From Erysipelotrichaceae bacterium (GTDB lineage: Bacteria > Bacillota_I > Bacilli_A > Erysipelotrichales > Erysipelotrichaceae): a DNA stretch of 49,913 bases. Each line of letters starts with the position of its first letter. The first letter of the stretch is position 1. The notes under the pieces are model-generated. The model saw only the letters and a program-made list of their open reading frames with translations, was not told the origin of the DNA and did no database searches. Of the stretch, positions 24,603-33,429 are shown piece after piece. Location: the NCBI GenBank assembly GCA_012523895.1, contig JAAYSZ010000045.1:1-49913 (forward strand), read 5' to 3'. Both the position numbers and the translations under genes were made by a program.

Positions 24603-25997
24603 ATGGCATTTGAATCGTTAAGTGAAAGATTAAATAAGGCATTTAGAAACATATCTGGTCAGGGTAAATTAACTGAAGCAAATATGGAGGAAATGCTTAA
24701 AGAAATACGTTTAGCATTATTAGAAGCTGATGTTAACTTTAGAATAGTTAAAGATTTTTTAGTTACAGTTAAAGAAAAAGCAATGGGACAAGAAGTAATT
24801 GAATCAGTTAACCCTGGTCAACTTGTCGTAAAAATTGTTCATGATGAAATTGTAACTTTACTAGGTGAATCTAAGGCTGATGTTAACTTTAAAGAAGAAG
24901 GTATAACTAAAATAATGATGGTTGGTTTACAAGGAACCGGTAAAACAACTACTGTTGCTAAGATTGCAAATATCTTTAAGAATAAATTAGATAAAAAAGT
25001 TTTAATGGTTGCGGCAGATATTGTTAGACCGGCGGCTATTGATCAATTAAAGACTTTAGGTGAATCAATAGATGTTGAAGTATTTAGTTTAGGGACAAAA
25101 GTAAATCCAGTAGATACAAGCATTAAAGCTGTAGAATATGCAAGAGAAAAAGGTTATGACACTGTATTAATAGATACTGCAGGTAGATTACATATTGATG
25201 AAGAATTGATGGGAGAGCTTCAAAGTATTAATGATGCTGTAAAAGCAGATGAGATTTTACTTACAGTTGATGCGATGACTGGTCAAGATATTGTAAATGT
25301 TGCTAGTGCTTTCCATGAACAATTACCTATTACAGGTTTAGTAGTTACTAAATTTGATGGTGATTCTAGAGGTGGAGGAGTTTTATCTGTAAGAGCAATT
25401 ACAAATGTTCCAATTAAATTTGTTGGTCAAGGTGAAAAAATTGAAGATATGGATATGTTTTATCCAGAAAGAATGGCTGATAGAATTTTGGGAATGGGAG
25501 ACATTGTTACATTTGTTGAACAAGCTCAAGAAAAATTAGATATTGAAGAAGCTGAAAAAAGTGCTCAAAGAATGCTTAGTGGACAATTCACTATGAATGA
25601 TATGCTTTTTCAATTAGAACAAACTACTAAGCTAGGACCTTTAAGTGGAATTATGAAAATGTTACCTGGAATGAATAAATTTGCTAGTGAAATTGATGAT
25701 GAAGAAGCTACAGGTCAAATCAAAAAGACAAGAGCTATTATTCAAAGTATGACTATTGCAGAAAGAAATGATCCTTCAATATTAAGAAGTTCTCATAAAA
25801 GAAGGATTGCAGCTGGTAGTGGAACTTCTGTAAATGAAGTTAATAAATTATTAAATCAATTTAATAAAATGAAAAAAATGTTTGGTCAATTAGGAAATAT
25901 TCAAAAAAGAGGAGGCTTTGATGAAGCTACTCTAAATAGAATGATGAAAAATATGCCAAAAGGGATGCCAAATCCAAAAGGAAAATGGAAGTTTTAA
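24603..25997 (+). CDS. ffh: signal recognition particle protein Ffh (SRP54)
   Basis: 464 residues. N domain (1-95), GTPase G domain with G1 GLQGTGKT (108-115), DTAGR near 190, TKFDG near 248, and a methionine-rich M domain (about 330-464) with MKNMPKGMPNPKGK at the end; the M domain binds signal peptides and 4.5S/scRNA. It targets nascent membrane proteins to FtsY and SecYEG. The ylxM gene that usually precedes ffh is absent; here ffh is alone between terminators, and rpsP, usually just downstream, is reached only after the inserted minus-strand channel gene. Confidence 0.97.
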   Translation: MAFESLSERLNKAFRNISGQGKLTEANMEEMLKEIRLALLEADVNFRIVKDFLVTVKEKAMGQEVIESVNPGQLVVKIVHDEIVTLLGESKADVNFKEEGITKIMMVGLQGTGKTTTVAKIANIFKNKLDKKVLMVAADIVRPAAIDQLKTLGESIDVEVFSLGTKVNPVDTSIKAVEYAREKGYDTVLIDTAGRLHIDEELMGELQSINDAVKADEILLTVDAMTGQDIVNVASAFHEQLPITGLVVTKFDGDSRGGGVLSVRAITNVPIKFVGQGEKIEDMDMFYPERMADRILGMGDIVTFVEQAQEKLDIEEAEKSAQRMLSGQFTMNDMLFQLEQTTKLGPLSGIMKMLPGMNKFASEIDDEEATGQIKKTRAIIQSMTIAERNDPSILRSSHKRRIAAGSGTSVNEVNKLLNQFNKMKKMFGQLGNIQKRGGFDEATLNRMMKNMPKGMPNPKGKWKF

Positions 25998-26029
25998 AAA
26001 GCTGTAATAATATTTAATTACAGCTTTTT
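25996..26029. terminator. bidirectional terminator between ffh and the channel gene
   Basis: AAAAAGCTGTAAT (25996-26008) pairs with ATTACAGCTTTTT (26017-26029), a perfect 13-bp stem with A/T runs on both sides; it overlaps both stop codons. Confidence 0.88.
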
Positions 26030-27849
26030 TAATCTTCACTTATAACAATTAATTTATCGTTTTTATTAAATTTAACTCTTGATTTTAAATTAGGATTTGA
26101 AACAAAGTCACTTGAATTTTCTCTAATATAACCTAAGAAAATACAATTATGTTTTAGTGCGGCAGCTCTTACTCTTGCAATTGATATTTCTTTATCAATA
26201 TTTACAAAATCGTTAGCTGACTTTAAATATACTTCATTACCTTTTTCAGATAATAATTCTCTAAATAATGAAATAAAACACGGTTCTTTTGAAATTTGAG
26301 TTTGTATCATTGAAATAATGTCTGAACTTACAATAAAGTCTGTTTCATCATCATCTAGTACAAGAGATTTATTAGATTTATGGTTCATTTCAACAATAAT
26401 ACTAAATTTTATATTTTTTTGAATTCTTATATTTCTTAAAAGTAATAATATATTAATTGATTTATTATCTGCCTCATCATCAGTCAAAGTATTATCACTT
26501 AATATTATTATTTTTGTACAGTTATCAACAATATATTCAAGTGTTGAAATATTTTTTATGTCATCTTCTATTGTATAATCAATTAAATTTTTATTTTTAT
26601 AAACATTAATATCATTCATATTTTTTGTGTCTGCAACATAAATTGTTTTATTAAACATTTTTAATTCGCTGACAATTGTTTCAAAAGAATCGTTATATCC
26701 AATAATTGCAATGTTTTTATCATTATCTTCTTTTTTATGTATAGTAGGAACCTCAAACTTTGGAAAATATACATCTTTTAAAATAGAGGATGGTTTACTA
26801 TTTTTAGAGAAGACAATCAATTTAGAATCTTCATTAATAATAGAGTTTGATTTTGGATTTAAAATTACTTTATTATTTTCAATAATACCTATAGGGGTAT
26901 CATTTACTAAGGATAATGTTGCGTGTAAAAATGATTTGTTAATTAATGATGGATAAGTTTTTATATAAAATTCAGAATCAGAGAAATCTAAAAGTTCAGT
27001 AAATACATTTGAAAAGTATAATTGCATTGATGAGTAAGCAATTAATCTAGCAACAAATGATTTAATGTTTATTATAGTTGCTTTATTATTTGAAGCTACA
27101 TTTGCAGGAATTAGCTTTTTTTCATTTTTTATTGAAGCAACAATATTGGTGTTTAAATCTGGATAATCTTTTAATATAGTATTTACTGCAAGTAAAATTT
27201 TTATTGTAGTATTATCATCTAATTCATTAATTATTATTGATTTGCTTGTAGGCAGTGAACAATAATTTAAATCATTAGGATTAAGTATATCTATATTTCT
27301 ACATTTGATTCTTATATTTTTTGGTATATCAACATTTTCTCTTATTAATTGGTGCATAACATCTTTTTCAGTATTTCCTGCAACAACTATACATTCTTTA
27401 TTTCTTTCTGCGGCCATACACAATTGATTTATTAATTGATATGTATTTGGATTAAATCCAAGAATAATAGTATGGTTTTCTTCTATTATTTTAGAGTTTC
27501 CATATTTTATACTTTTTAGTTTTTCTTCAATTGCATTACTTAAGATACCTATTAATATACTTGTAAATAAAATTCCAATAATAGCTGATATAGCCATTAA
27601 TAATATATATCCAATTTTTCCTTCGCTTGAATATAAAACAGAGGCATTTATAGTTGAAGCGAAACTATCCCAAAATGCATTAAAAAAACTATTGTTTTCA
27701 TGGAAACTAAAAAAATAAACAATTAAAGCTATAAAAAGAATAAGAATTAATATTGAAGTTGTTAGCATTCTAATCATGCTTAAAGTTCCTTTTGCAAGTT
27801 TTCCATCAAACCAATAGTGGAATTTTTCTTTAAAAGTTGGCTTTGTCAT
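26029..27849 (-). CDS. CASTOR/POLLUX-like ion channel with tandem RCK-type domains
   Basis: 606 residues. Two membrane segments (about 25-48 and 80-105) flank a pore-loop-like stretch (NAFWDSFASTINASVLYSSEGKI) that has no TVGYG potassium filter. The remainder is cytosolic with two Rossmann-type nucleotide-binding repeats: HTIILGFNPNTYQLI near 125 and NIAIIGYNDSFETIV near 400, each followed by RCK-like C-lobes (SKLIVF and DKLIVI strands). This layout is that of the CASTOR/POLLUX/SYM8 family and its bacterial relatives; ion selectivity cannot be read from the sequence. GAGGAT precedes the ATG. It sits as a lone minus-strand gene in the ffh-rpsP interval, an insertion relative to other Bacilli. 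Confidence 0.7.
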   Translation of the reverse strand: MTKPTFKEKFHYWFDGKLAKGTLSMIRMLTTSILILILFIALIVYFFSFHENNSFFNAFWDSFASTINASVLYSSEGKIGYILLMAISAIIGILFTSILIGILSNAIEEKLKSIKYGNSKIIEENHTIILGFNPNTYQLINQLCMAAERNKECIVVAGNTEKDVMHQLIRENVDIPKNIRIKCRNIDILNPNDLNYCSLPTSKSIIINELDDNTTIKILLAVNTILKDYPDLNTNIVASIKNEKKLIPANVASNNKATIINIKSFVARLIAYSSMQLYFSNVFTELLDFSDSEFYIKTYPSLINKSFLHATLSLVNDTPIGIIENNKVILNPKSNSIINEDSKLIVFSKNSKPSSILKDVYFPKFEVPTIHKKEDNDKNIAIIGYNDSFETIVSELKMFNKTIYVADTKNMNDINVYKNKNLIDYTIEDDIKNISTLEYIVDNCTKIIILSDNTLTDDEADNKSINILLLLRNIRIQKNIKFSIIVEMNHKSNKSLVLDDDETDFIVSSDIISMIQTQISKEPCFISLFRELLSEKGNEVYLKSANDFVNIDKEISIARVRAAALKHNCIFLGYIRENSSDFVSNPNLKSRVKFNKNDKLIVISED

Positions 27850-27957
27850 TGTAATATCCTCTTATTTAATCTAGTTTATAACATAGTATATTTTATTGGA
27901 TTAATATATGAAAAATTTTATAATTACTTAAATTTTAGCAGTTTATAAACTATAATC

Positions 27958-28008
27958 AAGGTGTTAAGTAAAAAAGCTTGACACCTTAAAAAGATATGAT
28001 ATTATAAT
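27958..28008 (+). promoter_or_regulatory. rpsP promoter with overlapping 11-bp inverted repeat
   Basis: Consensus TTGACA (27978-27983) and TATAAT (28003-28008) with a long 19-bp spacer. AAGGTGTTAAG (27958-27968) pairs with CTTGACACCTT (27977-27987), one G:T, loop of eight; its right arm contains the whole -35 box. No T-run follows, so a repressor operator is more likely than a terminator. RBS AAGGAGG at 28020-28026. Confidence 0.6.
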
Positions 28009-28034
28009 TTGGTGAATATAAGGAGGATACATTT

Positions 28035-28310
28035 ATGGCAGTAAAATTACGTTTAAAACGCATGGGTGCAAAAAAAGCTCCATTTTATAGAATAGTTGCA
28101 GCTGATTCAAGATCACCAAGAGATGGTAGATCTATTGAGGTTATTGGTCATATTAACCCAACAACTGAGCCAGCTACTGTTCATGTTGATGCGGAATTAG
28201 CATTAAAATGGCTAAGAAATGGTGCACAACCATCAGACACAGTTCGTAATATTCTTTCAAAACAAGGTATTATGAAACAATATCACGAAGAGAAAAAGAA
28301 GAGTAAGTAA
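28035..28310 (+). CDS. rpsP: 30S ribosomal protein S16
   Basis: 91 residues, typical S16. The opening [26 protein letters not shown] contains the signature basic patch and [14 protein letters not shown]. Strong AAGGAGG RBS nine bases before the ATG. First gene of the rpsP-khpA pair; the downstream rimM-trmD genes follow after a small internal terminator. Confidence 0.98.
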   Translation: MAVKLRLKRMGAKKAPFYRIVAADSRSPRDGRSIEVIGHINPTTEPATVHVDAELALKWLRNGAQPSDTVRNILSKQGIMKQYHEEKKKSK

Positions 28311-28312
28311 TC

Positions 28313-28561
28313 ATGGTAGAGTTAGATAAAGTATTGTACAATCTTGTATTGCCAATGGTAGATGATGTTAATAGTTTAGATGTACGTCAAATGCCAAGTT
28401 TAAATGAGAATGAGATTGTTCTATATGTTTATGCTGCTAATGAAGATATTGCAAAGCTTGTAGGACGTCAAGGATCTATGGCTGTTGCTTTAAGAAGTAT
28501 GATGTCAGTAGCATCTCATGCTCAAAAAAAGAGGATTTCAATTAAGTTTGAATCAATTTAA
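28313..28561 (+). CDS. khpA: KH-domain RNA-binding protein KhpA
   Basis: 82 residues (B. subtilis YlqC/KhpA 81). One KH domain with the GxxG-type loop KLVGRQGSMAVALRSMM near residues 50-66. KhpA partners with KhpB/Jag in pneumococcus and affects cell elongation and sRNA binding. It starts two bases after the rpsP stop, the conserved rpsP-ylqC order. The ylqD gene usually next is absent. Confidence 0.93.
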   Translation: MVELDKVLYNLVLPMVDDVNSLDVRQMPSLNENEIVLYVYAANEDIAKLVGRQGSMAVALRSMMSVASHAQKKRISIKFESI

Positions 28562-28582
28562 GGGTGCTATGCATCCTTTTTT
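28561..28582 (+). terminator. internal terminator/attenuator between khpA and rimM
   Basis: AGGGTGC (28561-28567) and GCATCCT (28571-28577), one G:T pair and a 3-base loop, followed by TTTTT. It lies within the rpsP-rimM-trmD operon and overlaps the khpA stop by one base. Confidence 0.6.
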
Positions 28583-28592
28583 AGAGGTGAAT

Positions 28593-29102
28593 ATGGTTGA
28601 ATATTTAAGAATTGGAATTATTGTAAATACATTTGGATTAAAAGGAGAAGTAAAAATAAAAAGCTTTTCTGATTTTGATGATGAAAGATATAAAAAAAAT
28701 AATGAAGTTTTAGTATATTTTAATAATGAGTATATACCTTTTAAAGTTAATACTTATAGAGTTCATAAAGGTATGAATATTGTTTCTTTTGTTGATTATG
28801 ACCATATTAATTTAATAGAAAAATATAAAGGCTGTGATGTCTTTGTGGATAGAAGTAAAATCAAACCATTAAAAAAAGGTGAATTTTATAGATTTGAATT
28901 AGTAGGTTTAGATGTTTATAATCAAGAAGGTAATTATTTAGGAAAATCTATTAAAGTTGAAGATATGGGTCATTGTACAAATATAAGAATTGAAAAAGAA
29001 GACAAGAAAACATTTCTAGTACCAAATATTAAAGAGTTTATAAAGGACGTTAATCTAGAAGATAAAACAATGGTTATTAAGGTAATTGAGGGATTAATAT
29101 GA
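28593..29102 (+). CDS. rimM: 16S rRNA processing protein RimM
   Basis: 169 residues from ATG 28593, behind AGAGGTGA (28583-28590). A longer in-frame opening to 28518 would lie in khpA and read through the terminator hairpin, so it is rejected. N-terminal RimM barrel (RIGIIVNTFGLKGEVKIKSF) and C-terminal PRC-barrel (GEFYRFELVGLDVYNQEG onward, with FLVPNI near 150). It binds S19 and helps mature the 30S head. It overlaps trmD as ATGA. Confidence 0.95.
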   Translation: MVEYLRIGIIVNTFGLKGEVKIKSFSDFDDERYKKNNEVLVYFNNEYIPFKVNTYRVHKGMNIVSFVDYDHINLIEKYKGCDVFVDRSKIKPLKKGEFYRFELVGLDVYNQEGNYLGKSIKVEDMGHCTNIRIEKEDKKTFLVPNIKEFIKDVNLEDKTMVIKVIEGLI

Positions 29103-29812
29103 AAATAAGTATACTTACATTATTTCCTGAAATGTTTGAATCTGTATTTAGTTCATCTATTATTAATAGAGCTATTACCAATAAGCATGTAGAAATTGAA
29201 CTAATCAATTTTAGAGATTTTAGTGATAGTAAACATGGTCAAGTGGATGATACTCCTTATGGTGGAGGAAGTGGTATGGTTATAAAGTGCCAGCCAATAA
29301 TAGATGCACTAAATAGTATAAAAACTAAAGATTCTTATGTTATTTTAACTGCTCCTGTAGGAAAGTTATATAAACAAGAAACAGCTAGAAAACTAATGGA
29401 AAAAAAACATATAATAATCATTTGTGGCCATTATGAAGGAATAGATGCAAGAGTATATAAATATTGTGATGAAATAATTAGTATAGGAGATTATATTTTA
29501 ACTGGAGGAGAACTAGCTGCAATGGTGATTAGTGATTCATTAATTAGACTTGTGGAGGGTGTAATTGATGAAGACAGCATTAATGAAGAATCATTTGAAC
29601 AAGGTTTATTAGAACATAATCACTATACAAAACCAAGAGATTATAATGGTGATTTAGTTCCAGAAGTGTTGTTAAGTGGTCATCATGAAAATATAAGAAA
29701 ATACAGATTAAAAGAATCATTAAGGCTTACTAAATTATATAGACCTGATTTATTAGAGAACAGAGAATATACAAAAGAAGAATTAGAATTTTTAAAAGAA
29801 ATTGAAGATTGA
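29099..29812 (+). CDS. trmD: tRNA (guanine-37-N1)-methyltransferase
   Basis: SPOUT-class enzyme making m1G37, which prevents +1 frameshifting. 237 residues. Hallmarks: MKISILTLFPEMF at the start, DTPYGGGSGMV (52-62), ICGHYEGIDARV near 108-119, and the trefoil-knot SAM site ISIGDYILTGGELAAM near 128-143. Overlaps rimM by four bases. rplS follows after its leader, as in other Bacilli. Confidence 0.98.
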   Translation: MKISILTLFPEMFESVFSSSIINRAITNKHVEIELINFRDFSDSKHGQVDDTPYGGGSGMVIKCQPIIDALNSIKTKDSYVILTAPVGKLYKQETARKLMEKKHIIIICGHYEGIDARVYKYCDEIISIGDYILTGGELAAMVISDSLIRLVEGVIDEDSINEESFEQGLLEHNHYTKPRDYNGDLVPEVLLSGHHENIRKYRLKESLRLTKLYRPDLLENREYTKEELEFLKEIED

Positions 29813-29837
29813 TTTAAGTTTATTAATATGTTATTAT

Positions 29838-29890
29838 CATTAGGCGCATATCGCATCAGTACTCCGCTGATCTAAATGATGTATGAGTAT
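29838..29890 (+). promoter_or_regulatory. L19 (rplS) leader RNA
   Basis: CATTAG (29838-29843) pairs with CTAAATG (29872-29878, one bulge), and ATCAG (29855-29859) with CTGAT (29867-29871), separated by the internal loop GCGCATATCGC (29844-29854). This stem-loop with GCGCATATCGC-like internal sequence directly before rplS fits the Firmicute L19 ribosomal leader, where the protein represses its own mRNA. Assignment from memory of the motif, not from a covariance search. Confidence 0.65.
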
Positions 29891-29922
29891 TTGATTATAA
29901 ATTGTTAAAAAGGAGAAGAAAG

Positions 29923-30273
29923 ATGAATTTAAGATTAGTTGATGAAATCACTAAAAGTCAATTACGTGATGATGTTCCAGAGTTTCGTTCAGGAACTACT
30001 GTAAAAGTACACGTTAGAATACGAGAAGGAGATAAAACTCGTATCCAAATATTTGAAGGTGTAGTGATTAAAAAACAAGGAAAAGGTATTGGAGAAACAT
30101 TTACAGTTAGAAAAATATCTAACGGAATAGGTGTTGAAAGAACATTCCCAATTCATTCACCAATTATTGAAAAAATTGAAGTTGTAAGAATTGGTAAGGT
30201 TAGAAGAGCTAAACTATTCTACTTACGTGGTAGATCTGGTAAGGCCGCAAGAATTAAAGAAGTTAGAAGATAG
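29923..30273 (+). CDS. rplS: 50S ribosomal protein L19
   Basis: 116 residues from ATG 29923 behind AGGAG (29911-29915). The frame can be opened at a TTG at 29902 but that adds a non-homologous lysine-rich segment. Signature blocks [16 protein letters not shown] and [18 protein letters not shown], ending in KLYYLR-type [15 protein letters not shown]. Probably autoregulated through the leader at 29838-29890. Confidence 0.98.
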   Translation: MNLRLVDEITKSQLRDDVPEFRSGTTVKVHVRIREGDKTRIQIFEGVVIKKQGKGIGETFTVRKISNGIGVERTFPIHSPIIEKIEVVRIGKVRRAKLFYLRGRSGKAARIKEVRR

Positions 30274-30292
30274 TCGGATATCCGACTTTTTT
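30272..30292 (+). terminator. rplS terminator
   Basis: AGTCGG (30272-30277) and CCGACT (30282-30287), ATAT loop, six Ts. The stem lies immediately behind (and overlaps) the rplS stop. TATAAT at 30297-30302 right after it may be the lepB -10 box. Confidence 0.85.
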
Positions 30293-30318
30293 CTATTATA
30301 ATGATATAGAGGTCATAT

Positions 30319-30834
30319 ATGGGAAATATAAAAAAAGAAATTATTAGTTTTATTAAAACTGTATTATTTAGTTTATTTATTGTTTTTATAATAAATACAT
30401 TTCTTTTTAAATTTGTAAAAGTACATGGAAATTCAATGTATCCAACACTTATTGATGGAGAATATGGAATTTCTAGTATTTTAAATTTTAAGAATGAAGG
30501 AATTGAAAGATTTGACATAGTTATAATATATATACCTGAAATAAATGAATATTTAGTTAAAAGAGTAGTTGGACTACCAAATGAAACTTTAAGCTATAAA
30601 AATAATGAATTGTATATTAATGGTAATTTAGTAGAAGAACCATTTTTAAAAAATGCTTATACAAATGATGTAAAAGAGATATTTATTGAAGAAAATGAGT
30701 ATTATTGTTTGGGTGATAATAGGGAGCATTCTAAAGATTCTAGATTTTATGGCAGTTTTGAATTAACACAAATAGATAGTAAAGATTTTTATGTAGTATA
30801 TCCATTTGAAGAAATAGGCAGAAAGGTAAAATAA
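30319..30834 (+). CDS. lepB: signal peptidase I
   Basis: 171 residues, the short Gram-positive SipS-like form. One N-terminal transmembrane anchor (about 11-31). Box B HGNSMYPTL with nucleophile S39; box D LVKRVVGLP with general base K81; box E GDNREHSKDSRFYG near 128-141. It cleaves Sec/SRP-exported preproteins on the outer face of the membrane. Located between rplS and rbgA, the same slot as in several Bacilli. Also makes functional sense with ffh in the same window. Confidence 0.96.
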   Translation: MGNIKKEIISFIKTVLFSLFIVFIINTFLFKFVKVHGNSMYPTLIDGEYGISSILNFKNEGIERFDIVIIYIPEINEYLVKRVVGLPNETLSYKNNELYINGNLVEEPFLKNAYTNDVKEIFIEENEYYCLGDNREHSKDSRFYGSFELTQIDSKDFYVVYPFEEIGRKVK

Positions 30835-30861
30835 TATTATTTAAGTAAAAAAAGTATATTT

Positions 30862-31179
30862 ATGAAAAATAAAAAAATAATAATTTATATTTTAATTTCT
30901 ATTTTTATATTTATTATTTTATATAAGGAAATAGGGAAAAATATTATTAAAAATAAAATGATTGAGTATTTAGAAAATAAAAATTATGACAAATCAGATA
31001 TAAAAAGTATTGATGTATCTCATTATTTTATAAATAAAATATTATCTTATAATGAATGGGTAATAAAAGTTGTTTATGAAGATGAACCAACATCTATCTA
31101 TTTTTTTACATTAAAAAATGGTGAAATAGTTGATGATGGTGTAAGTGGTACAACAGAAAAAGAAGATTTAAAGCATTAA
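30862..31179 (+). CDS. small membrane-anchored DUF3139-like protein
   Basis: 105 residues: a hydrophobic helix at 6-22, then an extracytoplasmic soluble part of about 80 residues. The middle YLENKNYDKSDIKSIDVSH..FINKILSYNEWVIKVVYEDEP resembles DUF3139 proteins, a group of unknown function common in Bacilli; the resemblance is from memory. The RBS is poor (AAAAAAAGT region), and the gene may be translated weakly or depend on readthrough from lepB, 27 bases upstream. Confidence 0.6.
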   Translation: MKNKKIIIYILISIFIFIILYKEIGKNIIKNKMIEYLENKNYDKSDIKSIDVSHYFINKILSYNEWVIKVVYEDEPTSIYFFTLKNGEIVDDGVSGTTEKEDLKH

Positions 31180-31196
31180 AAAAAGGAGTGATTATA

Positions 31197-32063
31197 GTGG
31201 GTAATGGAAAGGCAATTCAATGGTTTCCTGGTCATATGACTAAGGCTAAAAGAGAAATGGAAGCTTCTTTAAAACTAGTAGATATGGTTATTGAATTAAG
31301 AGACGCACGAATACCTTTTTCTTCTAGTAATCCAATGTTAAAAAAAATGATAAATAAAAAACCTTATTTGATAATATTGTCTAAAAAAGATAAGGCTGAT
31401 GATTTTTTAACTAAAGAATGGACAGATTATTTTAATAATCAAGAAATAAGTTGTATTAGTATGGATTTATTAAAGGATAATGTAATTAAACTTGTAAAAG
31501 ATGAAGTTCATAAAATAATGAAACCTTGGATTGAAAGACAAAAATCTAGAGGAATAAATCCAAGAGCTATAAGAGTTATGGTTACTGGAATTCCAAATGT
31601 TGGAAAGAGTACTTTAATCAATAGAATCGCAAAAAGAAAAATCGCAAAAACAGCTGATAAACCAGGAGTTACAAGAAGTTTGCAGTGGATTAAATTAGAT
31701 AAAGATATTGATTTATTAGATACCCCTGGTATATTATGGCCAAAATTTGAAGATGAAATAATTGGTTTAAATTTAGCTATAGTTGGTTCTATAAATGATG
31801 ATATTTTAGATTTAGAACGTATTAGTGTGTATGCATTAAAAAAATTAATTAAAAATTATCCTCAATTTTTAATAGATAGATATAATATTGAATTAGAAGA
31901 AGATCCATATATCTTCTTTGAAAAACTAGGAAGATCAAAAGGTTTACTTAGAAGAAATGAAGTTGATTATGAAAGATGTTATAAGTTTTTTCTTACAGAG
32001 ATAAGAAATGATAAGTTAGGAAAAATAACTTGGGAAAAAGTAAATGAAGAAAACAACAAATGA
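31197..32063 (+). CDS. rbgA: ribosome biogenesis GTPase RbgA (YlqF)
   Basis: Circularly permuted GTPase needed for late 50S assembly (L16 incorporation). 288 residues if started at GTG 31197, eight bases behind GGAG (31185-31188); GTG 31188 overlaps that RBS. Opens with IQWFPGHMTKAKREM, the family signature. Motif order G4 LSKKDKAD (near 64), G1 GIPNVGKST (near 127), G3 DTPG (near 174), and a C-terminal ANTAR-like rRNA-binding helix bundle. It overlaps rnhB by 20 bases, the conserved ylqF-rnhB pair. Confidence 0.96.
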   Translation: MGNGKAIQWFPGHMTKAKREMEASLKLVDMVIELRDARIPFSSSNPMLKKMINKKPYLIILSKKDKADDFLTKEWTDYFNNQEISCISMDLLKDNVIKLVKDEVHKIMKPWIERQKSRGINPRAIRVMVTGIPNVGKSTLINRIAKRKIAKTADKPGVTRSLQWIKLDKDIDLLDTPGILWPKFEDEIIGLNLAIVGSINDDILDLERISVYALKKLIKNYPQFLIDRYNIELEEDPYIFFEKLGRSKGLLRRNEVDYERCYKFFLTEIRNDKLGKITWEKVNEENNK

Positions 32064-32655
32064 ATATGAACATAAATATTGGCCAGAAGCTGTAATTGGA
32101 ATTGATGAAGCTGGAAGAGGTCCTTTAGCTGGACCTTTAGTAGTAGCAGGTGTTATTTTTCCTAGTGGTTATGAAAACGAGGATATTTATGATTCAAAGG
32201 GATTAAGTGAAAAAAGAAGAGAAGAATTATTTGAAATAATAAAAGAAGATGCTTTAGAATATGAAATAATAATTATATCAAGTGAAGAAATTGATAAAGT
32301 TAACATTTTAAACGCGACAAAAAATGGAATGTTTGAAATAGGAAAAGCATTAAATGGAAATATTGTATTAACTGATGCAGTAGATATAAAAATAAATAAT
32401 AAAATAGTTATCCCTATTGTTAAAGGTGATCAAAAAAGTATAAGTATTGCGGCAGCTAGTATACTAGCAAAGGTTACTAGGGATAATATTATGAAAAAAT
32501 ATCATTTGAAATATCCTGAATATGGTTTTGATAAAAATAAAGGTTATCCTACAAAAAAACATTTAGAAGCATTAGAAAAATACGGAGTATTGGATATTCA
32601 TAGAAAAACATATGGTCCAATTGTAAAATTAAATCAGTTAAAATTAGATTTATAG
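32044..32655 (+). CDS. rnhB: ribonuclease HII
   Basis: 203 residues. Catalytic acidic residues in GIDEAGRGPLAGPLVVAG (D21, E22) and in LTDAVDIK near 110-117; DSKGLSEKRRE near 56-66 and KGDQKSISIAAASILAKVTRD near 124-144 are conserved family blocks. Removes ribonucleotides and RNA primers from DNA. The start lies within the 3' end of rbgA in another frame, indicating coupled translation. Confidence 0.96.
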   Translation: MKKTTNEYEHKYWPEAVIGIDEAGRGPLAGPLVVAGVIFPSGYENEDIYDSKGLSEKRREELFEIIKEDALEYEIIIISSEEIDKVNILNATKNGMFEIGKALNGNIVLTDAVDIKINNKIVIPIVKGDQKSISIAAASILAKVTRDNIMKKYHLKYPEYGFDKNKGYPTKKHLEALEKYGVLDIHRKTYGPIVKLNQLKLDL

Positions 32656-32694
32656 GAATATAAAAATAATCTTTAATACTTATAAGGGGTATTT

Positions 32695-33414
32695 ATGGAT
32701 ATTAGAGATTATTTAGTTAGATGTGCATATAAACATAATGGTGATTATAATAAGATATGTAAAGCTATTATAAATAAAGAAAAAGTAGGAAATTATAATA
32801 TAGTAGATAAGTATATTACTTTTTTTGATGAAAAATATCCTATTGAATTTAAAAAGCTAAGATATCCACCTTGGGTAATTTTTTATAAGGGAGATATTAA
32901 TTTAATTAATAAAAAATGTATAAGTATTGTAGGATCTAGAAATGCATGTAATTATGGAATAAAAGTTACAAAAGAAATTGTTAAAGCTAATAAAGACAAG
33001 GTCATTGTTTCAGGTCTTGCAAAGGGTATTGATAGGGTAGCACATGTTGAAGCAATTAAACATACAAAAACAATTGGAATAATAGGTAGTGGCTTTTCTG
33101 TTAAATATCCATATTGTAATAGAGATATTTATGATATTATGGAAAATGAACATTTAATTATTAGTGAATATCCATATCATACAAAGGTTCAAAGACACCA
33201 TTTTCCGTTTAGAAATAGATTAATTGCTAGTTTAGGAGAATGTTTATTTGTTAGCCAAGCTACTCTTAAAAGTGGTACAATGCTTACGGTTAATGAAGCA
33301 ATCAATTTATCTAAGGATGTATGGGTGGCTCCTTATCCATTATTTATGGAAGAAGGAAAAGGATGTAATTTATTAATAAGTCAAGGTGCAAATATCTTGA
33401 GTGATATATTTTAG
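32695..33414 (+). CDS. dprA: DNA processing protein DprA (short form)
   Basis: 239 residues, essentially only the extended Rossmann fold: VGSRNACNYG (near 81-90), SGLAKGIDRVAHVEA (near 103-117), FPFRNRLIASLGE (near 164-176) and SGTMLTVNEA near 187. It lacks the C-terminal winged-helix found in longer DprA proteins. DprA loads RecA onto incoming ssDNA during transformation and protects it. RBS AAGGGG precedes the ATG. Upstream of topA as in B. subtilis (smf-topA). Confidence 0.93.
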   Translation: MDIRDYLVRCAYKHNGDYNKICKAIINKEKVGNYNIVDKYITFFDEKYPIEFKKLRYPPWVIFYKGDINLINKKCISIVGSRNACNYGIKVTKEIVKANKDKVIVSGLAKGIDRVAHVEAIKHTKTIGIIGSGFSVKYPYCNRDIYDIMENEHLIISEYPYHTKVQRHHFPFRNRLIASLGECLFVSQATLKSGTMLTVNEAINLSKDVWVAPYPLFMEEGKGCNLLISQGANILSDIF

Positions 33415-33429
33415 TTTAGGAGGAATTTA

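Noticed and set aside
28518..28592. Longer rimM N-terminus
   Set aside because: Overlaps khpA and runs through a terminator hairpin; the RBS and family start agree on 28593.
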